Assembly: GCA_011947345.1 (NCBI GenBank)
Contig: JAAVTG010000591.1
Span: forward strand, 1 to 64,000
Reading direction: 5' to 3'
DNA length: 64,000 nt
Source of the DNA: Phytophthora quininea
Taxonomy: Eukaryota; Oomycota; Peronosporomycetes; Peronosporales; Peronosporaceae
In this document: one piece after another, positions 54,357-64,000 of the stretch
How positions within the stretch are numbered: position 1 is the stretch's first letter
How the letters are laid out: every line of letters begins with the position of its first letter
Notes under the pieces: model-generated
Databases searched by the model: none
What the model was told of the DNA's origin: nothing
The model's input: the letters and a program-made list of their open reading frames with translations, nothing else
Translations under genes and position numbers: made by a program

Positions 54357-56036
54357 ACCTCAATTCTGACGACGAATATTTTCTGTCAAGCTGTGCCGGC
54401 GTCAGGAAATAAATCTCACGACGATCTCGTGTCGATGAGGCTGCAGCAGCACATTTGGACGACCAGGACCGCTAACATTGCAGCGTTCGAAGGTCTCGAC
54501 CGCGGGTCTTCGACAGACAGTGCTACTCCCTCTTTCGGTGCTTGGAGTGTCGTCGTTGGGCTGGCGAATACACCGCCATTTGAATTCTTGCTTGGATATC
54601 GTGATCCTGGGGTTGGAATCGCTCGAGAAACAATGTCCGCAAGTTGGTGGCGATGGTATGAGCCTCGGAATCCACGCCGAGACCACGTATTCTTGCAGGA
54701 AGCAGTCCTTTACGATTTTTACGCTACATGTTGCCGTGAAATGTGATTGGCTGACAACTTCAACTAGCTCAACTGCCTGCAGTTTGCCATGTTTTGCCAT
54801 GCACCGAGGAACATCTCGGGGATTTCACGATGGCCACGCGGTGCCTGGTCTGAGCATCACATTAGCCGCAGCAGTGCTTGCTCTTGAGGCGTTTGGGGCA
54901 GTTCGGGGCAGTTCGGGGCAGTTTGCCATACGACGACAACCACAGCGAGTCTAGTGCAGATGCCGTTGGCGTAGTTGTCTGCGTCGGCGGCCAGTAAATG
55001 CCGCCCCGAACGGACCAGAGCTTCTCGACAACCGGCAGAGCAGTTGTCACGCAGCTCAAAGTCATATCTACGCTCAGACTTGAGGCGACTCGGTCACAGC
55101 AGGCACCTTGGCGAAAATAACATCGGCAGATGTAGTGGAACAAGCTGGAACGGTGAAAACGTCACGCGATCGCACCACACTGCACACCACCTGCGACTGC
55201 TACCATCAGTTGAGAGAGCTTCAGAAGCTGATGAGTCATCGTCAGAGATGAGGACACGTCCGTGTGTCTGCTGCAATCAAGCTTCGACGGATGGCTCGTT
55301 GTCTGCGCTGTGAGCCCATGAAAGCATCTCCGCCGCGCACAGATCTTTCCGATGGCAAAGGAAAGGCTGTGGGGGCTCGAGCGGCTGATCCGAGCTAGCG
55401 ATTCAGGTCTTTTCCAACCGAACCGACGCTGAACTCGAAGTTCCGAGAGCGTCGTTGAAAATGTCCTCGTTGTTTTGCAGCGTAGACGCAAAACTGGATT
55501 TTGGCACTCGACAATCCTTTGGCCAGAGTTCGACTGGGCGTGATCTAAGATCCGTCACTGATCTTCACGAAGTGGCATCTTTCCCAAGCGATAATGTGCG
55601 AGCGCGGCGTCAGAGACAATGGGCAATTCCTTTGTGCCGTAGTACGTTTCTGCTGCAGTAGTACAACAATGTGTTATCCCCGGCTTGGACGTGGAAAACC
55701 AACGGAGGAAGGAAATCATCTGTGATGGACCAAGAAACAGGCAAAGCGATCCCATGGATGGTCCTCCGACTTGTCCACGCCAAGGTGACATTGCGCTTCA
55801 AACGATATGAAGGGTATGTATAGTATACTGGCTCGAGTGCAAAAACAATCGTCATCGACCCAAGGCAGCATCAATGTCGAAGCGAGACGGTGCTACGTGT
55901 ATTCGGACGTTTGTTTTTGCCTAGCTTGCTGTCGCTGTTGAATCCAAAGAGCTACAAGGAGGACACATCACAAAAACGGAAAGTAATAAAGTCAAGTTCA
56001 GACAATTGTTAAGTACTATTGTCCTTTCAACCTGGT
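54357..56036 (-). repeat. Module U2 right arm (inverted)
   Basis: Nearly identical to the U1 right arm, with a few changes: CCGGCAGAGC for CAGCAGAGC near 55033, a lost C (TCTCCGCC for TCTCCCGCC) near 55328 and a lost dinucleotide in CAGAGACAATGGG near 55612. It includes the same 250-bp diverged end. Confidence 0.8.
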
Positions 56037-56091
56037 AGACAAGATGGGAGTAATTGCTTGGTATCTTGCACCAACCTTCGTCAGCGAGGAA

Positions 56092-57198
56092 AACTTCAAC
56101 GACGCTCTCGGAACTTCGAGTTCAGCGTCGGTTCGGTTGGAAAAGACCTGAATCGCTAGCTCGGATCAGCCGCTCGAGCCCCCACAGCCTTTCCTTTGCC
56201 ATCGGAAAGATCTGTGCGCGGCGGGAGATGCTTTCATGGGCTCACAGCGCAGACAACGAGCCATCCGTCGAAGCTTGATTGCAGCAGACACACGGACGTG
56301 TCCTCATCTCTGACGATGACTCATCAGCTTCTGAAGCTCTCTCAACTGATGGTAGCAGTCGCAGGTGGTGTGCAGTGTGGTGCGATCGCGTGACGTTTTC
56401 ACCGTTCCAGCTTGTTCCACTACATCTGCCGATGTTATTTTCGCCAAGGTGCCTGCTGTGACCGAGTCGCCTCAAGTCTGAGCGTAGATATGACTTTGAG
56501 CTGCGTGACAACTGCTCTGCTGGCTGTCGAGAAGCTCTGGTCCGTTCGGGGCGGCATTTACTGGCCGCCGACGCAGACAACTACGCCAACGGCATCTGCA
56601 CTAGACTCGCTGTGGTTGTCGTCGTATGGCAAACTGCCCCGAACTGCCCCGAACTGCCCCAAACGCCTCAAGAGCAAGCACTGCTGCGGCTAATGTGATG
56701 CTCAGACCAGGCACCGCGTGGCCATCGTGAAATCCCCGAGATGTTCCTCGGTGCATGGCAAAACATGGCAAACTGCAGGCAGTTGAGCTAGTTGAAGTTG
56801 TCAGCCAATCACATTTCACGGCAACATGTAGCGTAAAAATCGTAAAGGACTGCTTCCTGCAAGAATACGTGGTCTCGGCGTGGATTCCGAGGCTCATACC
56901 ATCGCCACCAACTTGCGGACATTGTTTCTCGAGCGATTCCAACCCCAGGATCACGATATCCAAGCAAGAATTCAAATGGCGGTGTATTCGCCAGCCCAAC
57001 GACGACACTCCAAGCACCGAAAGAGGGAGTAGCACTGTCTGTCGAAGACCCGCGGTCGAGACCTTCGAACGCTGCAATGTTAGCGGTCCTGGTCGTCCAA
57101 ATGTGCTGCTGCAGCCTCATCGACACGAGATCGTCGTGAGATTTATTTCCTGACGCCGGCACAGCTTGACAGAAAATATTCGTCGTCAGAATTGAGGT
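56092..57198 (+). repeat. Module U3 left arm
   Basis: Complete from AACTTCAACGACGC to AATTGAGGT, truncated at its outer side like the U2 left arm. It shows what the U2 left arm looked like before LINE replacement. Confidence 0.8.
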
Positions 57199-58169
57199 CA
57201 GGTGGTGCCCGACGGAGTGGTCTGGCGAAGAGAAAAGCCCGCAGTGCAGGTGTCAAAAATCCTCGATGCCTCTGGTTCGATGTGCCAACGAGTCATCAGA
57301 TACTGCATGTGTGACTGAATTTGCAGGAGCTGGTGGCATCTTGTTTTTGTTTTTGTTTTTGCAGCAAACGCTTGGTAGTCCACGTGGCCCACTCCGTGCC
57401 AACCTCCGCGTTAACTGCAGGCAAGTCTTTGAAGTTCCCACGACCAACAGCGCCGAAGAAACCCAACGAAGCAGAGCTTGGGTGTGCAGCGTCCAGGTCG
57501 CCCCGTGCAGTGGGATCTCTCTCCTCTAAAAGTGCACGATAATAAATGAAGCCTCGGACAGTAGAAGATCCGGACAACAGCGATACGCTCTTGCAAGTTC
57601 ACAAATTGATCAAGTAATCTTTGAAAGCGCAAGCTCCAGCAGCGGTCGGTTCTTGAGCAAGTGGGAATCTTCGATGCGCGTGTTCCTCTCCAGATGCCGT
57701 TTACCACTTGGTTGCAACGCGCCACTTCCTCCGCAGCCGGAACAGTAGCCCGCAACCAGTGCAATCAGGAACAACCAGACCTGGGGGATATGATAACCTC
57801 ACTTTGCCAACTCGCCGCAAGTAGAAACCACTACCCGTCCGCCATATTGCCAGCTTGTTTCTAGTCGCATCGGCGCCATCTAGAGTTTTTTTTTACCAGG
57901 TTCCCTGCTGCCGTACGCCAACGAATGTGCAGCAGTTGGAGCTGCACCCAGCAGGTAGTATGGAGAACAGGTTTTCATCGTCATCAACTTCCAGAGAGGC
58001 GTCACTTGAATCTCTTGACATGCCCCGAATATTAGCACGACACCGGCATGCATCTGAAATTGCCGCAGCTTCATTCATGTTGGCCATCGATGTCTTGCTG
58101 CAGCTCACGTCTTTGCGTCGAAAGGGGCTGGCGCGTCACTTGTCGGTCCGTCGTGCTGTTCTGCTGCAA

Positions 58170-58972
58170 CAACAACTAACTATAGAAAGAAATATAAGTT
58201 GATTAACCAGTCGGATAAACCGTTTTGCTAGCTACAATCGTATACTACTTGGTCTTACTACTTAGTTTCGTGGAATCCAAACGTGACTTGCTGGTGGCGT
58301 GTTTCGTGGCGCAGGTGGGTCAAATCCTAACTTCTCCAGAACAGAGGTTACAATTTTGTCGTCAATTCCTAGTTCCGCTGAATGATGATTGATGTACTGA
58401 CAGTGTCGTCGAAAAGAGGACGTCACATTTTGGACGCTTGGTACTTGAGCGGTAGTTTCGCGGAATAGTATATCGTTTCTCAACCTCCACGTAGCATGGA
58501 AAGCGATCGCAGTGTAAACCCGCCACAGTAGCAGGAAAACCTTTTGGTTCTGTCTCCACTCCATGTTCAGGTCCCTTGGTTTAGGAAAAGTAGCAATCGC
58601 CAATCCAACTCCGTCGCGAAAGCCTTATGCCATGGGGACCACAATGTCGTCCACATTTGTGTTAGAGCTGGACACGAGAAGAAGCAGTGCTCTAGTGTTT
58701 CCATCGCAGCGCATGACCGTCTCACACACTGTTGAATGGTAGGATTTAATGACTTGAGGAAGAACAGCCTGGATCCGACAATGAGGTCTCCAAAGAATAG
58801 CCTCAGCATCACATCATGGACAACAGGAACAAGAAACTGGCGGAGGGCTAGTACTTGTTGTAATGTAGAATGGATCTGCTGTTGTGGACAGCCAAGCACT
58901 TTCATGGGGTGTGGTTGCACGCATCTGTCAGTCCGCAGCAGTTTGTCCCAGTCTGGCAACAACTAACTATAG
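58170..58972 (-). mobile_element. 5'-truncated LINE insertion with 16-bp TSD and empty sites
   Basis: 771 bp (58186-58956) flanked by CAACAACTAACTATAG at 58170-58185 and 58957-58972. The U1 core (around 45231-45248) and the U2 core (around 53366-53385) show the same site with one copy of the 16-mer and no insert. The minus strand encodes LINE zinc-binding and C-terminal blocks (VGSRLFFLKSLNPTIQQCVR, ETLEHCFFSCP, AIAFHATWRLRNDILF). The end on the element strand is CAACTTATATTTCTTT. Confidence 0.93.
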
Positions 58973-59376
58973 CAGCTCGGATTGACTTGTAACAAATCCA
59001 GCGGCCAGACTAAAACTTCGAGGGTCCATCCAGGATTAGGCAGGGATCGGGTCGCCAGGAAGAGTCTTACGTATGGAATTGAGCTCCTAAACAATGGGAC
59101 GTAACTTCTTGTTTACAGCTTTGACTTTGACTTAGTCCGTCCCTCTTTACGAGGGACTTGAAAGGGATTGCATTGGTCCTCTTTGCGTTCCAAGTTGGAA
59201 CTTCCAATTCACCCGGGCCAGACCAGAACACGAGAGGACCGAGGCGTTCATGTCTGCATGCTACCAGTCGCTGGCGTCGAAGTGATCTCCTACCGTTAGT
59301 CTGAATTGATTGCGATCGATTTAAATTTACCATGGTTTCGACAGATTCCAGAACTTTCGCTGGGTGAAGGCGGTCC

Positions 59377-59380
<4 letters not shown>

Positions 59381-59436
<56 letters not shown>
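59381..59436 (+). repeat. (AG)28 microsatellite in U3 core
   Basis: 56 bp of AG, third copy of the core microsatellite. Confidence 0.97.
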
Positions 59437-59437
<1 letters not shown>

Positions 59438-61048
59438 AAGGAGCCCTGACCGGGACGACAGCAATGCCAGCGATTGGCGCATCGAAAACGAGTTGCGAGG
59501 GCGCTTCGAGTGCCTTCTGACCGAACGAATGCAGGCTGCATTATGCAGCGCTGCAAAGCTGATTCTTGCTCCGTATTTGCAAGAGTCCACTGCCGCCTGC
59601 TTCGGAACAGCCATGTCCCCTCGAAATGAGCAGCACTCCAAGTGGTAGAATCTTCTGCCCGGGGCAGTCTCTTCGGAGACCGTCATGCAGACTCCGTGCA
59701 AGTGGCGTTTTGGTTGACAATAGCACCGACCAATTCCAACTACGGCAGCGATTGATTGCGCTCGTCCAGGACGTTCACCATGCCAGTGATAATGTGGTTT
59801 GGTCGCCCCAAAGAACCCCAAAGAACCCCAAAGAAGTTCATGCGCTCAGTCCATGGACGCGTCGATTGCTATCGAAGCTGGAAGCCGTTCACGTTGATGT
59901 CAGCTCCACTGCTAGACGCATCGCTTCCTGAGCCAGCTCGATCCATGATTTTACCTGCATTGGCATTGCACTGAGAGCGGATAGACTCCAGTGTTTGATG
60001 TGCTCGTGTCGAAGACGTGGAACCCGTAGAGCCGGCTGGTTTCGGATGGTAGTCGGCAGGAACTCCATGTCAATGCTTCCAGTTGCTGGAGACTGGTCTG
60101 CAATGCTCATCAACAATGACCACTGATACTCTCCGAGGACAGGCAGCGCTGACCAAGATAATCCCAGTCCTCGTGTCAAGTGCCATTCCTTCTGAAGAGC
60201 AGCAGTTGTGAGAGGGATCGTCGATCACCATGACGCGTTCATCGTCGAGCCGTGTTCGATGCAACATCCGATCGCTGTCAAAACTGGCAGCGCAACTTCG
60301 AGGAGATGCCGCCTCTGCACGTGTAAATGGATTATGTTGGTCACAGCACACCGAGACCCGCGGCTATATTGCTGGCCCGTTGGTCTAGTTTGGATCCATG
60401 AGCTAGTGCATCGCAGCGCGGCAGCAAGAAGACAATCACACCGATATTGCTATACAAGTTTTTTTCTCGCTGCTATAACTCGAGACGCAAGTTCAACGAT
60501 CCCGGTTGGATGTGTTCCACGAGGCTGTCCTCGTCGCGCCACTGCCACTGCCGCTGTCCGGTGCTTGCTTGCAAACAGAAAGTAACCCACGAGGTGCGAT
60601 GAGCACAGAAGTAATAGCGGCATTAAGTGTTGCCCCCTGGGAGGAGTTTCTGTTCCGGTTATGGTTTAAACGACCGCCGTTCCTGATTGCGTCGAACGAA
60701 ACCAGCACGCATGGTCTTGTTCCACTGCAGCACATGGAGGCACGTTGGATCTCTAGCAACGTGTCCTGGATAACTCACATTTCCCAACACCTGACGCACA
60801 ACATGTAATCCTATCGAAGCAAAGACGTTTGTTGTGAGCGCTGATGCGGCAGCCAATATTGTAGACGCAGATGGCCAAGGTCAACGATTTCGGATCGATT
60901 CGCGATAAATACCTGACCAAGGTTTGTCAACTCTTTTATGGGCAACTCCTTTATGTGAAAGCTGTGGCATTACGACGCGCTATTTTCCAAACAACGTGGC
61001 AGCAATGGTTTGGCGTATCTTGCGAGCGCAGTTGCAGGAGAAGAGAGC

Positions 61049-62720
61049 ACCTCAATTCTGACGACGAATATTTTCTGTCAAGCTGTGCCGGCGTCAGGAA
61101 ATAAATCTCACGACGATCTCGTGTCGATGAGGCTGCAGCAGCACATTTGGACGACCAGGACCGCTAACATTGCAGCGTTCGAAGGTCTCGACCGCGGGTC
61201 TTCGACAGACAGTGCTACTCCCTCTTTCGGTGCTTGGAGTGTCGTCGTTGGACTGGCGAATACACCGCCATTTGAATTCTTGCTTGGATATCGTGATCCT
61301 GGGGTTGGAATCGCTCGAGAAACAATGTCCGCAAGTTGGTGGCGATGGTATGAGCCTCGGAATCCACGCCGAGACCACGTATTCTTGCAGGAAGCAGTCC
61401 TTTACGATTTTTACGCTACATGTTGCCGTGAAATGTGATTGGCTGACAACTTCAACTAGCTCAACTGCCTGCAGTTTGCCATGTTTTGCCATGCACCGAG
61501 GAACATCTCGGGGATTTCACGATGGCCACGCGGTGCCTGGTCTGAGCATCACATTAGCCGCAGCAGTGCTTGCTCTTGAGGCGTTTGGGGCAGTTCGGGG
61601 CAGTTCGGGGCAGTTTGCCATACGACGACAACCACAGCGAGTCTAGTGCAGATGCCGTTGGCGTAGTTGTCTGCGTCGGCGGCCTGTAAATGCCGCCCCG
61701 AACGGACCAGAGCTTCTCGACAGCCAGCAGAGCAGTTGTCACGCAGCTCAAGGTCATATCTACGCTCAGACTTGAGGCGGCTCGGTCACAGCAGGCACCT
61801 TGGCGAAAATAACATCGGCAGATGTAGTGGAACAAGCTGGAACGGTGAAAACGTCACGCGATCGCACCACACTGCACACCACCTGCGACTGCTACCATCA
61901 GTTGAGAGAGCTTCAGAAGCTGATGAGTCATCGTCAGAGATGAGGACACGTCCGTGTGTCTGCTGCAATCAAGCTTCGACGGATGGCTCGTTGTCTGCGC
62001 TGTGAGCCCATGAAAGCATCTCCGCCGCGCACAGATCTTTCCGATGGCAAAGGAAAGGCTGTGGGGGCTCGAGCGGCTGATCCGAGCTAGCGATTCAGGT
62101 CTTTTCCAACCGAACCGACGCTGAACTCGAAGTTCCGAGAGCGTCGTTGAAAATGTCCTCGTTGTTTTGCAGCGTAGACGCAAAACTGGATTTTGGCACT
62201 CGACAATCCTTTGGCCAGAGTTCGACTGGGCGTGATCTAAGATCCGTCACTGATCTTCACGAAGTGGCATCTTTCCCAAGCGATAATGTGCGAGCGCGGC
62301 GTCAGAGAGACAATGGGCAATTCCTTTGTGCCGTAGTACGTTTCTGCTGCAGTAGTACAACAATGTGTTATCCCCGGCTTGGACGTGGAAAACCAACGGA
62401 GGAAGGAAATCATCTGTGATGGACCAAGAAACAGGCAAAGCGATCCCATGGATGGTCCTCCGACTTGTCCACGCCAAGGTGACGTTGCGTTTTAAATAAT
62501 ATCTCGAGCACAAAAATAATAGTCGTCACCCAAGGCAGAAAAAGCGAGGTGGCGCCACGGACATTTGGCTTTCTAGCTGTCGCTATCATACCTAAAGCGT
62601 GCAAGTCGAAGGGCATCATCATGTTTTTTTTTTTATGAAAAGGTTAAAACAATCGGTAAACACTGTCGTCCTTCCAACCTGGTCGCTATGTCCAAGGGAA
62701 CGGAGATACTGAGCTGAAGT
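61049..62720 (-). repeat. Module U3 right arm (outer, inverted)
   Basis: Inner part nearly identical to the other right arms; outer 250 bp match the U1 left arm and continue into the H 3' flank, with the poly(A)/poly(T) run near 62624 mirrored at 42671. Confidence 0.8.
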
Positions 62721-62802
62721 ATGTCACCTCAGACCTCCATGCAGCACTTGTCCCCGCAGCTGCTCGCCTAAGACAAATGACAGAGACTCCCGCAGTGTCC
62801 AC

Positions 62803-64000
62803 TCAATAGAAATTCGCTTGGTTAATATTGCTGCGACTAGTTTGATTCACGTCGGAGCCACTTCGCTCGGATCGAAACCCGCACGGAGTTGGCGCGGCGA
62901 CATAACCGCCCTGAATTTCGACTTGGGCGGTCCACGATAGCCCTTTCAACGCAACTGCGCGCTCGGAGGTGGACATCTTCAATAGTGTGGGCTGCGCTGT
63001 GCGTTGGTTCCCATAACGAGATTCTCGAGCTGAGTACGTTGAATTAGCAACAATACCGTGGAAAATTACAAACAGATCGAGCTGGTTTGCGGTAGCGCCC
63101 TCTACAACGGCGTTCTGCTCCAGCAAGAACGTCATTTGAAGACGCCGTACACGTGTTACTCGGTTCAAATCGATGAAATTGTTGGCGCCGCCGTCAGACC
63201 TTTGTGTTGATAAAGACTCTTCGGGTTTGAAAGCGTACAGATCCAGCTCCAACGCCCCAGCATCGCCGAAACTCGCCACGTAGTCGCCGATGGACCACCC
63301 TCCTGCAGCAATTAGAGTCGAACTGCCACTCGGAGTCGCTTGGAACGTGCGCAAACGTCCGTCCAGCACCAGCTCCAGCGACGATGGGCCCGTACCGATA
63401 TGCGTGACCGAGCGCATCGAAAACAGGGATCCATCGGTCCGGACGGCAATGTCGACGCACACGAATTCGTGCAGCCAACGCACCAAATCCACGACAGAAG
63501 GCTCCATCGACACCTCCTGGCTCGTGCTAATGTGGAAGGAGCCAGGGTCTAGCAGCCACCGACGGCTCCAGCGGTTGTTTGTATCGGCTTCGCCTGTCCT
63601 CTCGGGAGCTGTCATCTGCTCTCGGAGCTGCGACTCAAAGGCATCGAAAAGAATTTCCACCGCCTCCGCGTGCGAATTGGTCTGTAATTGGTAGCCCATC
63701 AACAACGCCGAGACCTCGGAGCGAAGTGCGTTGAAGCGCTGCTGGCCGTAAATCAACGATAGCACCTCGTCCACCAGTGCCGGCAAATTCAAGCGACCAC
63801 CTGAAAATACAGCACAGGCGGTTGGCTGTCCCAGCTGGAGGAGGTCCTCCAGCACTTCGTAGAGGTCTAGTACGAGCGTCATGAATCGCTCGCGGGGTTG
63901 ACTTTGGCCATCGGTGTCGCCCTTCGCTGTGAACGCCGACTCAATAGCGTACAGGACAGCTCGCGAGGACACTGCGCGCAGTAAAAGGTGACCAGCTGCC
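62803..64000 (-). CDS. Gene H second copy, 3' part, inverted
   Basis: The last exon of H in the opposite orientation, 389 codons open from 63972 and continuing past the window edge. It is highly similar to 41340-42510 (differences such as Glu for Lys in LYAIESAFTAKGD). Just outside the open stretch, at 63983-63986, it has four T bases on the coding strand where copy 1 has three (41350-41352), so the upstream frame differs by one base between copies; one of them is broken or misread there. It forms the right boundary of the inverted array. Confidence 0.75.
   Translation of the reverse strand, partial: AAGHLLLRAVSSRAVLYAIESAFTAKGDTDGQSQPRERFMTLVLDLYEVLEDLLQLGQPTACAVFSGGRLNLPALVDEVLSLIYGQQRFNALRSEVSALLMGYQLQTNSHAEAVEILFDAFESQLREQMTAPERTGEADTNNRWSRRWLLDPGSFHISTSQEVSMEPSVVDLVRWLHEFVCVDIAVRTDGSLFSMRSVTHIGTGPSSLELVLDGRLRTFQATPSGSSTLIAAGGWSIGDYVASFGDAGALELDLYAFKPEESLSTQRSDGGANNFIDLNRVTRVRRLQMTFLLEQNAVVEGATANQLDLFVIFHGIVANSTYSARESRYGNQRTAQPTLLKMSTSERAVALKGLSWTAQVEIQGGYVAAPTPCGFRSERSGSDVNQTSRSNINQANFY

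Larger units (their letters stand above)
57199..61048 (+). repeat. Module U3 core, forward orientation
   Basis: Same orientation as U1 but with U2-like variants. It contains a LINE insertion (58186-58956) absent from the U1 and U2 cores; without it the core is 3,063 bp. Confidence 0.88.
42511..62802. repeat. Array of three inverted-arm modules between inverted copies of gene H
   Basis: Between the two H copies lie modules U1 (about 42560-49012), U2 (49067-56036) and U3 (56092-62720). Each has the plan arm - core - inverted arm. The inner 450 bp of arm occurs six times in alternating orientation (+43807, -47374, +50847, -54402, +56755, -61094). Cores are about 3.07 kb (U3 3.06 kb after removing a LINE) and are oriented +, -, +. 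U2 and U3 cores share variants that U1 lacks. Both strands of arms and cores contain protein-like but broken frames; none exceeds about 210 codons and no transposase is recognised. Confidence 0.85.

Noticed and set aside
1..64000. Secreted RXLR or CRN effector genes
   Set aside because: No open frame combined an N-terminal signal peptide with an RXLR or LFLAK motif.

Overview
The window reads as nuclear DNA from a filamentous oomycete of the Phytophthora/Peronosporales type. This is inferred from an expanded SWEET sugar-transporter cluster with very short introns (53-73 bp), GC-rich coding sequence, and dense retroelements (Ty3/Gypsy, Ty1/Copia, L1-type LINE, tyrosine-recombinase elements). 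No prokaryotic operon structure, tRNA, rRNA or CRISPR array was seen. Species cannot be fixed from the sequence alone.

Region 1 (1-14.5 kb) is gene-rich. It begins with the broken 5' part of a coiled-coil gene on the minus strand. Eight SWEET (MtN3/saliva) transporter genes follow in about 13 kb: three minus-strand intronless copies (1.2-5.1 kb), one plus-strand intronless copy (9.1 kb), three plus-strand copies with one intron (10.3-13.5 kb) and one minus-strand copy with the same intron (13.6-14.4 kb). A THEM6-like hotdog thioesterase gene (6.4-7.1 kb) and a 5'-truncated LINE insertion lie inside the cluster. Several SWEETs share a C-terminal motif (VSPK, then YKxMxSP).

Region 2 (14.5-22.8 kb) is repeat-rich and gene-poor: a second truncated LINE, a Copia gag remnant, a doubtful hypothetical gene with a TATA box, a GATC-dense patch and a decayed tyrosine-recombinase element.

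Region 3 (22.84-35.61 kb) is one large Ty3/Gypsy retrotransposon on the minus strand. Its two 538-bp LTRs differ at 4 positions by eye. Besides gag, protease, RT/RNase H and DD35E integrase, it carries two extra genes between integrase and the 3' LTR: a 538-codon ORF on the opposite strand and, divergent from it, a 282-aa multi-pass membrane protein in the env-like position. Many single-base frameshifts and four in-frame stops interrupt the coding.

Region 4 (35.6-39.7 kb) holds unassigned remnants and a Copia RNase H relic.

Region 5 (39.8-64 kb) is the most unusual. A multi-exon gene of unknown function (called H here) ends at 42.51 kb and reappears inverted at 62.80-64.0 kb. Between the copies stand three modules, each a ~3.07-kb core between long inverted arms. 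The cores are oriented +, -, +, as expected if recombination between inverted arms flips the core. One core carries a LINE insertion with a 16-bp target-site duplication that the other two lack; another module has part of its arm replaced by a LINE that itself carries a nested LINE. Single-base homopolymer deletions recur across otherwise conserved genes in the window, so assembly indels or real decay must be separated before calling pseudogenes.
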